DNA of 64,000 nt from Spisula solida (lineage: Eukaryota; Mollusca; Bivalvia; Venerida; Mactridae), in assembly GCA_947247005.1 (NCBI GenBank), contig OX365947.1, positions 3,610,530 through 3,674,529 on the forward strand, in the 5' to 3' direction. Each line of letters opens with the position of its first letter. The stretch's first letter is position 1. Below the pieces are notes generated by a model. It was given only the letters and a program-made list of their open reading frames with translations, ran no database searches and was not told the DNA's origin. Positions 47,176 through 59,894 of this stretch are shown here, piece by piece. A program made the position numbers and the translations under genes.

Positions 47176-48050
47176 AATCGGTAGTTAACTCGTTTATACA
47201 CTGTGAATCAAGCATTAATTTCGGTTGTCTACCTTTAAGCTCATTAAATCAAAACTCATTTTGAAGATGTCCTGATAGAAAAAAAACACAACAAAACACT
47301 TCAATCAATAATTACCATCAACAAAGACATTCTCTGTTCATCAAAATACACGGACACCAGCTCGCATTCTGATTGGTTGATTCCCTAAATGGTCGGTAAT
47401 TGATATATACTTTATAATGAGTGTGTTGAAACAATAAAGCTTATGGCTTTTTTTGATAATCATTTTATCAGACTATATCAGCCGCTCATTTTATGCATAA
47501 TTATCTAAGCTGTTGCTACACTGTAAAGAAGTGAAGTGAGCTAGCCTCTTATAATGAAGGGATTTTGCTTAAGATTACACACTGATTACCGTATATTGCC
47601 CTTAACGTCGATTACAATAAAAACATATCATTAAATTGAATCTTTGTTCGCCTTTGTTGATATATTTCTAGGGTTCTTGAGTTTTTAAGTGCCTAGTAGC
47701 GTTTTGTTATGAGAGCAATTAAAGGCTAAGAGTGTGTATCGGATGTAGCCTCGGTATAAATGCATTTTTAGAATAGCTAGTGTTTTCTTTATTTACAACG
47801 TTTGATTCATTGTCTGGGTTCAGGTTATTGTTTGAACCAGATGTCACACAATGAGCATGTTTGGTACATTGACATGTTTCCACTAAAATAAAACAACAGT
47901 AACATTAACCTTAAATAGAGCCCCAGTATTTGTACATACCTTATTAATTATTCGGATGAGTTGATAGTTCATACATTACTTATTTAACGTATCGGTCATA
48001 TTCACTTTACGAGCTCTTCCCGAGCTCATAGGATTTGATTTTGCCAAAAT
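47176..48050. other. Intergenic, nothing recognised
   Basis: No supported gene or repeat. Confidence 0.35.
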
Positions 48051-48074
48051 CAGTCACCGTCCGTATGGGCATCG

Positions 48075-49985
48075 TAAATTGTACGAGCAGCGTAGACTTG
48101 TACGGACATCGTAGACTTGTACGGACATCGTAGAATTGTACGGACATCATAGACTTGTACGGACATCGTAGAATTGTACGGACATCGTAGACTTGTACGG
48201 ACATCGTAGACCTGTACGGACATCGTAGACTTGTACGGACATCGTAGAATTGTACGGACATCATAGACTTGTACGGACATCGTAGAATTGTACGGACATC
48301 GTAGACTTGTACGGACATCGTAAACTTGTACGGACATCGTAGACTTGTACGGGTATCGTAGACTTGTACGGACATCGTAGACTTGTACGGACATCGTAGA
48401 CTTGTACGGATATCGTAGAGATGTACGGATATCGTAGACTTGTACGGACATCGTAGACTTGTACGGATATCGTAGATTTGTACGGATATCGTAGACTTGT
48501 ACGGATATCGTAGACTTGTACGGACATCGTAGACTTGTACGGACATCGTAAACTTGTACGGACATCGTAGACTTGTACGGACATCGTAGACTTGTACAGA
48601 TATCGTAGACTTGTACGGACATCATAGACTTGTACGGACATCTAGGACGTGTATGGACATCGTAGACTTGTACGGACATCGTAGACTTGTACGGATATCG
48701 TAGACTTGTACGGATATCGTAGACTTGTACGGACATCGTAGACTTGTACGGATATCGTAGACTTGTACGGATTTCGTAGACTTGTACGGACATCGTAGAC
48801 TTGTACGGACATCGTAGACTTGTACGGACATCGTAAACTTGTACGGACATCGTTGACCTGTACGGACATCGTAGACTTGTACGGACATCGTAGCCTGTAC
48901 GGACATCGTAGACTTGTACGGACATCGTAGACCTGTACGGACATCGTAGACCTGTACGGACATCGTAAACTTGTACGGACATCGTAGACCTGTACGGACA
49001 TCGTAGACTTGTACGGACATCGTAGACCTGTACGGACATCGTAGACTTGTACGGACATCGTAGACCTGTCAGGACATCGTAGACCTGTACGGACATCGTA
49101 GACCTGTACGGACATCGTAGACCTGTACGGACATCGTAGACTTGTACGGACATCGTTGACCTGTACGGACATCGTAAACTTGTACGGACATCGTAGACCT
49201 GTACGGACATCGTAAACTTGTACGGACATCGTAGACCTGTACGGACATCGTAAACTTGTACGGACACCGTATACTTGTACAGGTATCGTAGACTTGTACG
49301 GACATCGTAGACCTGTACGGACATCGTAAACTTGTACGGACACCGTATACTTGTACAGGTATCGTAGACTTGTACGGACATCGTAGACTTGTACGGACAT
49401 CGTAAACTTGTACGGACACCGTATACTTGTACAGGTATCGTAGACTTGTACGGACATCGTAGACATGTACTGGTATGGTAGACTTGTACGGACATCTAGG
49501 ACGTGTACGGACATCGTAGACTTGTACAGGTATCGTAGACTTTTACGGATATCGTAGACTTGTACGGACATCGTAGACTTGTACGGGTATCGTAGACTTG
49601 TACGGACATCGTAGACTTTTACGGGTATTGTAGACTTGTACGGACATCGTAGACTTTTACGGATATCGTAGACTTGTACGGACATCATAGACTTGTACGG
49701 GTATCGTAGACTTGTACGGGTATCGTAGACTTGTACGGACATCGTAAACTTGTACGGGTATCGTAGACTTGTACGGGTATCGTAGACTTGTACGGACATC
49801 GTAAACTTGTACAGATATCGTAGACTTTTACGGATATCGTAGACTTGTACGGACATCGTAGATTTGTACGGGTATCGTAGACTTGTACGAATATCGCAAA
49901 CTTGTACGGGTATCGTAACCTGCACGGACATCGTAAACTTGTACGGACATCGTAGACTTGTACGGGCGTCGTAAATTTGTACGCC
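48075..49985. repeat. 19-bp tandem array, about 100 copies
   Basis: Unit CATCGTAGACTTGTACGGA with common variants TATCGTAGACTTGTACGGG and CATCGTAGACCTGTACGGA; variants cluster regionally (the CCTG form around 48.84-49.25 kb). Since 19 is not a multiple of three and the unit lacks minus-strand stops, long frames with a 19-residue repeat (SVQVYDVRTSLRCPYKSTM) appear on the minus strand; I treat these as artefacts. Confidence 0.95.
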
Positions 49986-50084
49986 TATCGCTCGTACATA
50001 CAATGCATTTGTTTACTCGTACAAGACGCCGTGAATTCAATGAAAACTTCTCGAAAGGCATTCGGGATTGCTTAGACAGTCGGT

Positions 50085-50395
50085 GCTCGTTACCAGGTAC
50101 CAGCCGGGATTCTGAAGACAGCTGATGTTCGTTCCCAGGTACCAGCCGGGATTCTGAAGACAGTCGGTGTTCGTTCCCATGGACTAGTCGGGAATCTGAA
50201 GACAGTCGGTGCTCGTTCCCAGGGACCTACCGGGAATCTGAAGGCAATTGGTATTCGTTTCCAGTACCAGCCGGGATTCTGTAGACAGTTGATGTTCGTT
50301 TCCAGGTACCAGACAGTTGATGTTCTTGCCCAGTACCAGCCGGGATTCTGTAGGCAGTCGAATTGCGTTGCCAGGTACCAGTTTACTGTTTTCCT
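50085..50395. repeat. 42-bp tandem array, about seven copies
   Basis: Unit CCAGCCGGGATTCTGAAGAC, AGTCGGTGTTCGTTCCCAGG, TA, partly degenerate. It lies directly beside the 19-bp array. The minus-strand frame with 14-residue repeats is attributed to the array. Confidence 0.88.
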
Positions 50396-50775
50396 GTCTG
50401 TGGCATGGATGTTAGTGTGTGACGGGTTATTGTCAGCGTTTGAGCATACCACTAAGACTTTAATCATCACATCATGTATTTATTTACAAAGTAATTATCA
50501 AATCATTACATACATAATGGTACATTAATTATCACATACCGAACTCGCATTGCTATGTTAGGATGTATTCAAAATATGTAATTAGTATTGAGAAAGAATT
50601 TTGACTGTTTAAACATTCATGTTGTAATTATTGCGTAACACACACAACATCTTGACGGGACTTCGGCGATCACTTTACCACGGTTTCCTGACTTTCCTCT
50701 CTCTCTTAATTATACTTGTTATTCAAAAGGGGCTAATAAGGGGCTCTGGTTCAACTGCTGTGATTACTATCGTAC
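50396..50775. other. Intergenic, nothing recognised
   Basis: No supported feature. Confidence 0.35.
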
Positions 50776-50982
50776 CGTCCAGTTAGGATATAGTGAGAGT
50801 GACAAAGTCGTTTATGTGTACACAAAAGATTACAACCATTGCCAGGGCAGGTAGTGTGAATATAGTATATTAGCTTGCATTTAAATTATAACTGTCTGTA
50901 TTAAAGTCTTTATAATTGATTTTACACCGTAATCGTGGACTAGACCGATGCGTCACTCTATTCTTACCCTGACTGGACTATA
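50776..50982 (-). mobile_element. Dispersed repeat B, copy 3
   Basis: Ends CCAGTTAGGATATAGTGA and TTCTTACCCTGACTGGACTA are mutually inverse in their outer bases (TCCAGT.AGG). Same family as 43.3 and 62.8 kb. Confidence 0.78.
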
Positions 50983-51084
50983 AGACTGAGTCTATCAACA
51001 CTATACATGAATACACAAAGTCTCTACAACTCAGTGAACAAACATAGAAATGCAAACTATCAATATCTTTGCAATGTACTGAAC

Positions 51085-51290
51085 ATGTTTAACTCGTTTA
51101 ATCAGGTTAGTCCCCTGTTTATTGCAATTTCTCTCATTAATGTCTTATTTAATAGATAGTATATGTATTAGCATGTAGCTTAGTAAATAAGGTATTAGTT
51201 ATCACTGCTTTTATCTCCAAATAAAACAATAAAAATACAATGTTTTTATAAAGCAATGTCTGTATACAAGTGACAGACCTAGATAAACGG
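51085..51290 (+). repeat. Dispersed repeat F, copy 2
   Basis: Counterpart of 33838-34056, ending ATACAAGTGACAGACCTAGA. Confidence 0.7.
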
Positions 51291-53364
51291 GCTGCACAGT
51301 TGCCGATCGCGTCAGAATCAGTGTTCCGACAGACACCCCTATACTAGATTAGACTATAGATCTCAGTAGCTAGCCAATCAGCATGGAGAAAAAGTGTTGA
51401 ATAAATCCCGTATACAACACTTTGCTGTGGTATATATAACAATAGATTGCTGTATACTATAGTAGGCCAAGCAAAATAATTGAGCATAGCTATAATAATG
51501 TATACATGCATTTAGCACAGAAAATATGGATGCCAAACATTTTTGATACCAAGCTTAGTTTAGTCTATATTATAACAATACTATATTTTAAACAAGTAAC
51601 TAATTGGACTGATTAGAATACATGTACATGTATATCAAACCTTTCTACATTTGTTCATTATTACTGTCATAATCTGAGACAACATTTTTGATAGATAATT
51701 AACCAATTAAGGTATTGCCAATATCTCTGCCGAGTGCTGACAACATTATCAGTAGAGGGTGAATGCCGTGGTAGCTTCTATGACTACAGTACGACCTCTC
51801 TAGGGGACATATGTAGTGCAACAACCTCTGTATAACAAAACCTTCAAAGTAACTTATTACATGTATGTACTTTTGTAAATTCTGTAGGGCAACAACTTCT
51901 GAACAATGACCAATATTTGCAGCCCACAAAGGGTCTCACTCTACAGAGGTTGTTCTGTACTATTGTGTCTTCAATAATTACGTGCAGATTACCCCTCTCT
52001 TCTAACACATCATTTTCACAGAGTAGAACTTAAACCAACTAAACGATTAAAACAAATTGTAGGGGTTCCAATTGTGTCTGGTGATTGAAGTAAATGACTT
52101 TCATACTATCACAACCCATAATTTACAAATGAAGACCTCACCTATAAGACCACCTTAAAATAAAGACCACTACTTTCTGTTCAATGACTTGCATATTATT
52201 CAACCTCAAATTCACAGTGAAATTGCACCTATATGAAGACCACCTCTTTAACAAGATTGGCTCAGAATTAACCATTTTTCGTTCCGTTTTCATCTGTTTG
52301 CTCTTTTATAGAATGATGCAATCACTCAACATTATTGAGATAAGTTTACAGTCCCAAGAAGGAGTTTCATTATTGAGGTTTTACTGTAAATAGCTTAATT
52401 TTTGCCAATTAGATCTATATATGCATCATGCAACACTTCACATATTACACCAACACTTAAATGGTTTATCATACCCTATGTACAGGTCATATATAGGCAA
52501 AGTGTACCTGATAAACAAAGATTATTTATCTATCGTTTCACTCTGAGTTATAAATCCCATATACAACACCTACTCATGTTCTATCCTATACATATCTTGC
52601 AATTTTACTGCTACATATCCCGGTTTAATCGCTCAGAAAAACTAATCGACAATTTATCTAGCCACTTGCTAATAAGTAAAATATGAGATGTGGCCATGCG
52701 ATGTATGGAGCCTAAAATGGCTTTTATAGACACATTTTAGCGCTTTGTGGGAGGGGAAAGGTACGCTTCATTTATATTTGTAAGACAGCTTGCTCATAAA
52801 CTATAAACATTAATTCTAAATCGGACACGTAGTAGAATAATTATGTATAACAAAGAGTACTGCCTTAATAAACATTCTAGAGGAGTTTTTATTTCAATAC
52901 ATGATTTACGGATTTCATGAGAAATTATTATTACTTTTTATCATATTCGAAATAAATTCCGACTTTTTTTAATAAATTAAGTATTTTAATGAGTGTCTTA
53001 AACACGGCACTTTTTTCTAATAATGACTCGTACATGCGGTGAACATTTTTGTGATGCCGTGTTTGGAAAGAGCTGGCCGGTACCCCACCCGGATTCCTTG
53101 TATCACACAAACTTTCAGACTCTTCCCTTAAAGCCGGAGATCAATGGCCAATTAGGTAGAGATAAAACCAAATACACTACAACTGTCTCCGTTCAGACGA
53201 ACGCACAAAAATGGCTCACTTTACTAATGAATACCCTGAGCGTAATAAACAACATTATAACTGTTGCCAAAAATGACGTACGTATACCGAGTACATTCCG
53301 GTTAAAATATGATTTTGAAAGTTTTTTTAAATGAATTGAAGGTTATGTTTTTCTATTGTTAATT
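51291..53364. other. Intergenic with possible pogo-type remnants
   Basis: Words such as CAACCTCTGTATAACAAAAC (about 51820), CTACAGAGGTTGTTCTGTAC (about 51940) and ATTGAGGTTTTACTGTAAAT (about 52373) resemble pogo/Tigger ends, without an intact pair. A plus-strand 103-codon ATG frame at 53023-53334 is not recognised and lacks other support. Confidence 0.35.
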
Positions 53365-53583
53365 CGCTGGCTTCTAATTAAAAGACTGATACATTTTTTA
53401 AATCTGCACCACAATGCGCTTCTTATGACTCTATTTTCATGAAAATCGGAAATGGTCATGTTGACCAAACTGAAGTTTAAAAAGCTTGTTTTTCCATACG
53501 TAAAGAGTATTTTTCAGACAGTTTTTTCTTGTTTTCACAAAATATTGATTTTGTACTTACGACCTTCTAATTCTAAGCCAGCG
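53365..53583 (-). mobile_element. CGCTGGCTTAG MITE, copy 2
   Basis: Ends CGCTGGCTT and AAGCCAGCG with AATT on both sides. The interior is in reverse orientation to copy 1. The left end is diverged. Confidence 0.85.
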
Positions 53584-55079
53584 AATTGTGTCGGAAATTC
53601 TCGGACCGGTGTTTATCGATGATTCTTTTTTGTCCCATGGCCAGAGATATTTGACCTTTGCGCGTTTTAGATTTGTGGGTAATCATAAATATTAAAATTG
53701 CTTGTACGAGTATTCGTGTGTATGTATATTAAATATAGTGTTATATGAAATAAGATTTGAAATATTGTTTCCATTTGTCATGAGGTAACATAATATATTC
53801 CTAATTTCCACCCCATTAGCCCGGATATTTCCACACCATGCACTGTAATGTTGCTAGACACGATAATAGGAAGGTAATTAACGCCTTAATGCTATTAAAC
53901 TTAGCTTTGAATCGTTTTCGCCTCATTAGAGCCTAAAGTTGGGCATGCTGAGTCCACTTTATATACCTTAAACGCTTGAATTATACGACGAAAAGACGAG
54001 GCAATTAAAGCCAACTAGATTCTACCATGGGACGTCGGGGCGATAGAAAATATCCAACATAATTTCCGGCTCAATATTAATAACACCGTCGTTCTTCATA
54101 TTTTTATGAATACAGAAATTGATTTATATGCGGTTTTATTCGCTAGTTGTCCTTATGTTCGGCCGTATGAAACGACGTCAAATTGAGATATTTTTATTAG
54201 ACCAACACCGGCTGTTCTTGGTAACATGTTTAATTGTCCAATGGATCAGGCTTTTAAAAGAGAGAAATTGAAACTTGTTATGTTAATTACAATCTAGATC
54301 AATATGGTTTGCAAAACATGCTGGGTTAATACAGAATGTGTTTTGTAACACCTTGAAATTATTTGACGAACGGTTATGTGGCTTATAAAATTAGCAAAAT
54401 AGTAGGTTCCTACACAACGTTTTTCTAAAACGAATTTATGGCAAATCATAGGGAATAACATATAGTAACTTCATTGAATGTTTTATAGGTTAGAAACCAC
54501 CAAATAATTTTGCTCGTTAGTTCAATGTAAAGTTTCAATAGTAGGCCCCAAATGTTTACATCTTTTAGTCTATGGCCAGCAGGAAGACATATATCATTTT
54601 AAAGAAGTACCTTTGAGCTTCAAAATAATACAATAAAGAGGGGGGTCATGTACCTTCTAAGAAATATTTTGTCCATCAAACATGGTCTACCTATTTTTAC
54701 ACATGTCCGGACTGATTCAATCCGGGTTTTACCCTATTTTATTTTCACTTTGGCATCAATGTAAGAATACCAAAATATTTCAGAGTGTCCAGTTTCACTA
54801 CATAACATGCATATTTACAATGCATTTAAACTCAATTTCATCACTCCAGTGCACACTAGTCAAGAAATATCCCCATTTACAGGCACGCCAAAGTTTTTTT
54901 TAGGACTACTTCAGTATCACCATTTGGCCCGCGTAGGCATTTGGTGGTTCTTTACCTATAACTAGCAGGACAGTCATCGCACCGAGCATTGCTACACATA
55001 ACAGAGCATTACAGAGTGCAGCTGTCTGACAATTTGATGTAGTCTCCACTCCCTGTATTTCGAACTGCATTTTCTACTG
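53584..55079. other. Intergenic, nothing recognised
   Basis: No supported gene or repeat in 1.5 kb. Confidence 0.35.
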
Positions 55080-55937
55080 ATCCATCAGTGGATGCTTGTA
55101 TCCAGAAGTAAGCTGGATATCATTCATAGAACAACTCTAGTTTGGGAGATTTCGGATGAACTTAGTGTTTGTTTTTCCTTTCCTTCTATTCATTCCAGTC
55201 TGATTTTACAAGCATCTTATCATGAAACGGCTGGAACCAATGTGTCAGGTAATATCATTTCTGTCACTGTATCAGAAACTTCTGTTTACTCTCTTTGTAG
55301 GTTTTCTTGGCAATATGGTTGAGACCTTGTAGTTTCAGTCAGTTCGGCTTTGGCGTTTGTGATGAGTGAGTGGGATGGTAGTCTTTTAGCTTTCTCTTCT
55401 TGCAAATGTTTCTGTGCTCTCGTTTTGTATGAAGTGGCGCAATGTTGGTTGTCTTTTCTTTTATTGAAGCGATTTTCATGACATATATTGAACCATTTAA
55501 TGAACCTTGTCCAGGTTCTGAATGCAGTTACTCATTAGGTTGGAGAATATTCTGCTTGGGGTAGTACGGTGACTGAGTAGACTTGCCATAGGATCTTTTA
55601 ATTTGCTCCCTAAGTTGTTTCAGCGAGTTTCTTCATTATGGCAAGCTTTTCATTTTTCCTATGTAAGGTTCCACGTCATTTAAGAGTCAAGTGTGGTAGC
55701 AAGGAAGGTTGATGTCTCAACATGTGGCACTTGATGGTCATCAAGTTGTAGGTAGACTATCGCGTTGGAGGTGGATAGCGAGAAAAGCGTAGTGACTGTT
55801 GTGACAGTGAGGAACCACTTGTCAGTCCACTCTGCTATAAACCTTGTGAATTTCTGTCTGGATTCCTTGTTTGGCTGTGTCTGTAACGGTCTCGGAACTC
55901 CAGATTGCATGACCATCAGCATGTAGAGTGTAGGTCT

Positions 55938-56056
55938 TGTTTAGTTGGACATTGTGCCTTCTACTAGTATGTGTTTTATGTTTTCTGTGCTCGGTTGGTT
56001 CAGTTGGGCATTGTGCTTTGTGTGTTTTAATGTTTTCTGTGCTCGGCTGGTTACCA
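55938..56056 (-). repeat. Repeat D fragment inside the LINE
   Basis: TTTTCTGTGCTCGGTTGGTT and TTTTCTGTGCTCGGCTGGTT interrupt the LINE frame between the LLQNG motif and the DGHAIWSS motif. Confidence 0.75.
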
Positions 56057-56118
56057 TTTTGGAGCAACTTCAGAAGATTACATTCCTTCCGGACTCTGTC
56101 GAAAGCTTTGGATGTCAA

Positions 56119-56146
56119 CCCCCCCCCCCCCCCCCCCCCCCCCCCC
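56119..56146. repeat. Poly(C) run of 28
   Basis: Twenty-eight consecutive C on the plus strand (G on the strand of the LINE). Assembly length may be unreliable. Confidence 0.95.
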
Positions 56147-56460
56147 TATATTCTCTTAAAAAGCGTCTTCAATGTATTGAGTGAAGTAAGCAAGTTGATC
56201 TTCTGTACTGTGATGCTGGTGATATCCAGTTTATGTTGGCACAAGAAGATTGTTTGACTCATGATACCAGAGCAGGCTCTTGTTTATGATTCTTTCCAAG
56301 AGTTTCCCAGTATAACTTAGTAGACTAATTGGTATGTAGCACTCAGGTTGTCTCTTGGATTTTCCTTTCTTCAGGATAGACGGAATGTGAGCCTCTCTCC
56401 ATTTAGATGAGAATTTGTCAGAGTGCCGGCTGATGTTGAAGATCTTCAAAGGGTTTGTTT

Positions 56461-57445
56461 CGCCTTGTATACAAGAAGCTTGAGCATTTCATTGGTTATG
56501 CCAACTGCTCATGGGGACTTATTCGCCTTTGCGAATTAGAATTTGCCAATTTTTAAACTTTGTTTCTGACGCAAATGTTCAAAAAAACACATTTTCTTAT
56601 TTTAAAGATTCGAATTCTTATTTATCTTTAATACGCATACATGTCTGTATGGTATACAAGTGACTTCTCTACACGAAAAGAGCAATATAGAATACAAATG
56701 TATCAATTGTCAGAAGGGACAAAGGACCATATTTTTTGGAATGGTAAAAGGTTTTTTTCTCAAATTTTATCCAAAACATTACTTGAATTGGACGAATACA
56801 AGTTTCATTCAGAAATGCAATTGTGCTAGTAGAGTTAGAGGTGCCACAATAAACTAAGGTTCAAGAAAAGTTGCTGTGGACTTTCGTGGTGGAATATTTC
56901 GGGCCAAAGACTGCATGGTTCGTTAACTTGAGTTTATCAACCATTTACATCTGCGTCAAATCACTTGTATAACACTTCACTATGAACAAAACACTTTCCA
57001 TAAAATGATGTCATGTTTAATGATATAATATATGCTGACAATTACCTACTGTTCAATCATAATCTTGTCGTGATAATCTTATCAACAATCGTAAGTACTC
57101 AGACCCCAATTATTAAGTGTACCAATCAGGATCAAACTCAGCCATTGTTATTGTTCAAAGATGCTGTTCTCCGCAAACCGCATAAAATGACGTTGGTTTA
57201 AGTAGGAAAATAACATATCACGATCATTTTACATTTGCTTTACTACGCTCATATTTACTTAGGCTAAGTTGACTAATTGTTAACGTAATTGTTAATCCAT
57301 ACTTTAAAGTACATAATTATAACACATGCAATTTGCGTCATTCGTTTTAAATTATCATCTAATGATGGTCCTTCACAACCACGCATGTATTCTACTTCGT
57401 GTCCGCAACGGACAGCAACATTGTTATTTTTAATTCGCACCCTCC
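56461..57445. other. Intergenic, nothing recognised
   Basis: No supported gene. Short plus-strand ATG frames at 56641-56857 have no recognisable content. Confidence 0.35.
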
Positions 57446-57600
57446 AAAAAGATTATATTAAGTCAGACAGGAAAGGCAACACTCAACTTAACCAGCCGAG
57501 CACAGAAAACATTAAAAACACACAAAGCACAATGCCCAGCTGAACCAACCGAGCACAGGAACATAAAACACATACAAGGCACAATGCCCAACTAAACAAG
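57446..57600 (+). repeat. Repeat D, plus-strand copy
   Basis: AAAAAGATTATATTAAGTCA, AACCAGCCGAGCACAGAAAA and CACAAAGCACAATGCCCAGC, as at 28.2 kb. Truncated at the right, where a SINE tail follows. Confidence 0.82.
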
Positions 57601-57616
57601 CAAACAATCGAAAAGT

Positions 57617-57690
57617 GGCTAACCTCTTCTGTGGGCCTCGTCCATATAGATTTGCGGTGGCGAAGATAAACGAAACTCTTTAATGTATCC
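57617..57690 (+). mobile_element. SINE 3' tail fragment
   Basis: CTAACCTCTTCTGTGGGCCT and GCGGTGGCGAAGATAAACG match the tail of the SINE at 22556-22870. Confidence 0.7.
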
Positions 57691-58062
57691 AAGTATTCAG
57701 GGTCTTGATATATGCATGTTACATGTAAATGTAGATTTTTCAAGGGAAGCATATTTTGTAATCATCAAGAAATATCTGATGTGTGATTGCATCATTGACT
57801 CTTAGATAGTTCATTCCAAATCTAAATGAAGATAGTTGTTTAAAACAATAGCAGCGAGCATTTACGATTTTGAATAAATAAATAAAGAAAAAAAACAAGT
57901 AATGAAGTTGCTCAATTAGAATCGACATTAAGCGATGTTTGCATTGTACGATTTCATTGATACTAGCCATGTATCTTGTTTGTGTCTTAATATCACTGAG
58001 CATTATCATAAGCACATGAGTTCGGTATTTGCCAGATCTTACACGCTGAAGTACCAAATACA
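57691..58062. other. Intergenic, nothing recognised
   Basis: No supported feature. Confidence 0.35.
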
Positions 58063-58220
58063 AAGAGAAGGTTGTGCAGTGGCAATGTTTAGCCGCAACG
58101 GATATGACGTTACGAAAGCTGGTACCCAGTTTTTCTACAGTTGTCACAGCAAATACGGATAGCAGTTCCAATGACGTCATATCCGTTGCGGCTGAACATG
58201 GCTGCGGCACAACCTTCTCT
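58063..58220. repeat. Foldback element with CRE palindrome
   Basis: AGAGAAGGTTGTGC.. and GCCGCAACGGATATGACGTT are inverted at the right as TGACGTCATATCCGTTGCGG and GCACAACCTTCTCT. TGACGTCA is at 58172-58179. Confidence 0.82.
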
Positions 58221-58265
58221 CTACATAAGGTACCCTAAGATAATTTGAAACCAACTGCCTATATG

Positions 58266-58758
58266 TATGGAAGGGGATATACGCCATTTCACACATTATT
58301 GTAATTATTATCACATTATTGCAATTCGTAGTTCAATATGCCAATTCCTTTCCGATGCTGGCAATCCATTTCCCATGTCACTCTTTAATAGTGCATTATC
58401 CATATTTGTATTTAAATTGTGATATTGTAATGTGAATAAATTATGACTCGGTGGTTTTCTTATAATTGGCATATACTAAGTAACCAAATAAATGCTTCAT
58501 CTTAATTAAAATATCTACATCTTAATTATTATGACTAAATTATAAAAGAATTTATGAGTTCAATGGTTGTAACAACATTAAAGATCGTGCTATCATTACA
58601 ATATCTCAATTTAACTACAAATATAAACTAAACTATTCAAGAGTGACATGGGAAATGAATTGCCAGCATCGGAAAGGAATTGGCATATTGAAATACGAAT
58701 TGCAATAATGTGATAACAATTACAATAATGTGTGAAATGGCGGATATCCCCTTCCATA
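58266..58758. repeat. Foldback with arms of about 120 bp
   Basis: TATGGAAGGGGATATACGCC, ATTTCACACATTATTGTAAT, CAATATGCCAATTCC and TGGCAATCCATTTCCCATG at the left are inverted at the right end. About 240 bp of AT-rich sequence lies between. No open frame. Confidence 0.9.
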
Positions 58759-59670
58759 AATATGAGCATTATTTGTTCCGGTTTGAAGAATGATGTTGCA
58801 TAAGGTTATGATTGTCATGGTTTACTTGTTGTAATATTTCATGAATATGATGAAAAACAAAAATAAATAAATTGCGGCAGTTGTGTTAATTTGTTAAATT
58901 GTAAACTTTATACAGAATTACCATTCTGATTATCACTCCGGAAATAAGACGGACATTTCTCATAACTCACATCAAAGCAATATGCAAGATCACTTACGAT
59001 AGTGTCGTTATAATCTGCGGGAGTGACTTCGCAATATGCCGCATAATTACGTCAAAAACTTGGTCACGTGACCACCATGTTTTTACCATTTAATAGTAAA
59101 CATTATATTGGGCAATTAAAGCTTTGATATTTGACTTCTTGTAGAACGATTTTCTGCGTGAATAAATTTGGAAGATTTTTCTCTTTTCAAATGTGAGCAT
59201 AGATCTTTGCCTGAGTGCGTATGTCACTTATAGACTGAGCGATTTGATTATGTATCAAAGCACAAACGCCCGCCCGTGAAATACCCGAATCATATTCACG
59301 TGGAGTATCGTTTTGATCTTCAGTCATTATAGGCATTCGTTTAATATTCCCACAATGGATTAATACAAGATCATTTCCTTTTTATCTTATTGTATTTTAC
59401 CTTTAATAGACATGGGTAAATTTAATGTGAAATCTAGCAGAAAACAGCTTCACCATGTTTAGCATGCTTAAACACCTCTTAATCCGTTTCTCAAACAGGT
59501 ACAATATAATGTATTCAAATTGGACCCATTTCAAAAGAGATAATTACATAAGCAAAAACATATTAAATGGTTCTAATAAAAGGGACGTTTTCCGTTTGAA
59601 ATACGTATCATCGGGTGAACAAACCTATTCTTGCTTATTTTGTATACGATTAAAGCTATAGGTCATTAAT
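58759..59670. other. Intergenic, nothing recognised
   Basis: No supported gene or repeat. Confidence 0.35.
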
Positions 59671-59894
59671 CGCTGGCTTAGAATGAGAAGGTCGTAAGTA
59701 CAGAAAGGCTATTTTGAGAAAACAAGTAAAAACTGTCAAAAAACTACACTTTATTTATTGAAAAACAAGCTTTTTCAACTTCAGTTGAGTCAACCTGACT
59801 TGTTCTGATTTTCATGAAAATAGGCTAATAAGAAGCGCCCTGTGATGCAGATTTCAATGGTGTATGGGTCATATAATCTCATTCTTAACGAGCG
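59671..59894 (+). mobile_element. CGCTGGCTTAG MITE, copy 3
   Basis: Left end CGCTGGCTTAGAATGAGAAG; right end diverged (CATTCTTAACGAGCG). ATTAAT flanks both sides. Confidence 0.82.

Larger units (their letters stand above)
55080..56460 (-). pseudogene. Truncated LINE (non-LTR retrotransposon) reverse transcriptase
   Basis: On the minus strand, frames in order give WREAHIPSILKKGKSKRQPE, YIPISLLSYTGKLLERIIN, AFDRVRKECNLLKLLQNG, then DGHAIWSSETVTDT, TDKWFLTV and HVETSTFLATTLDS, followed by degraded C-terminal sequence. The order matches the reverse transcriptase of Jockey/CR1-like LINEs: palm motifs near YxPISLL, AFDxV, a damaged YADD region, and TFLGxTLD. Stops and frameshifts interrupt it. Repeat D and a 28-base C run lie inside. 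No endonuclease part seen. Confidence 0.85.

Noticed and set aside
48007..50061. Overlapping minus-strand frames with SVQVYDVRTSLRCPY-type repeats
   Set aside because: Direct product of the 19-bp unit cycling through three frames; overlapping frames are equally open.
44780..50395. CRISPR-like array
   Set aside because: Units are contiguous tandem repeats with no spacers, in an animal genome.
50090..50470. Minus-strand frame with 14-residue repeats (FRIPAGTWERT)
   Set aside because: Product of the 42-bp array; no other support.
53023..53334. Plus-strand 103-codon ATG frame
   Set aside because: No recognisable domain, no splice context and no repeat relation; could be chance. Kept only as a note in the intergenic entry.
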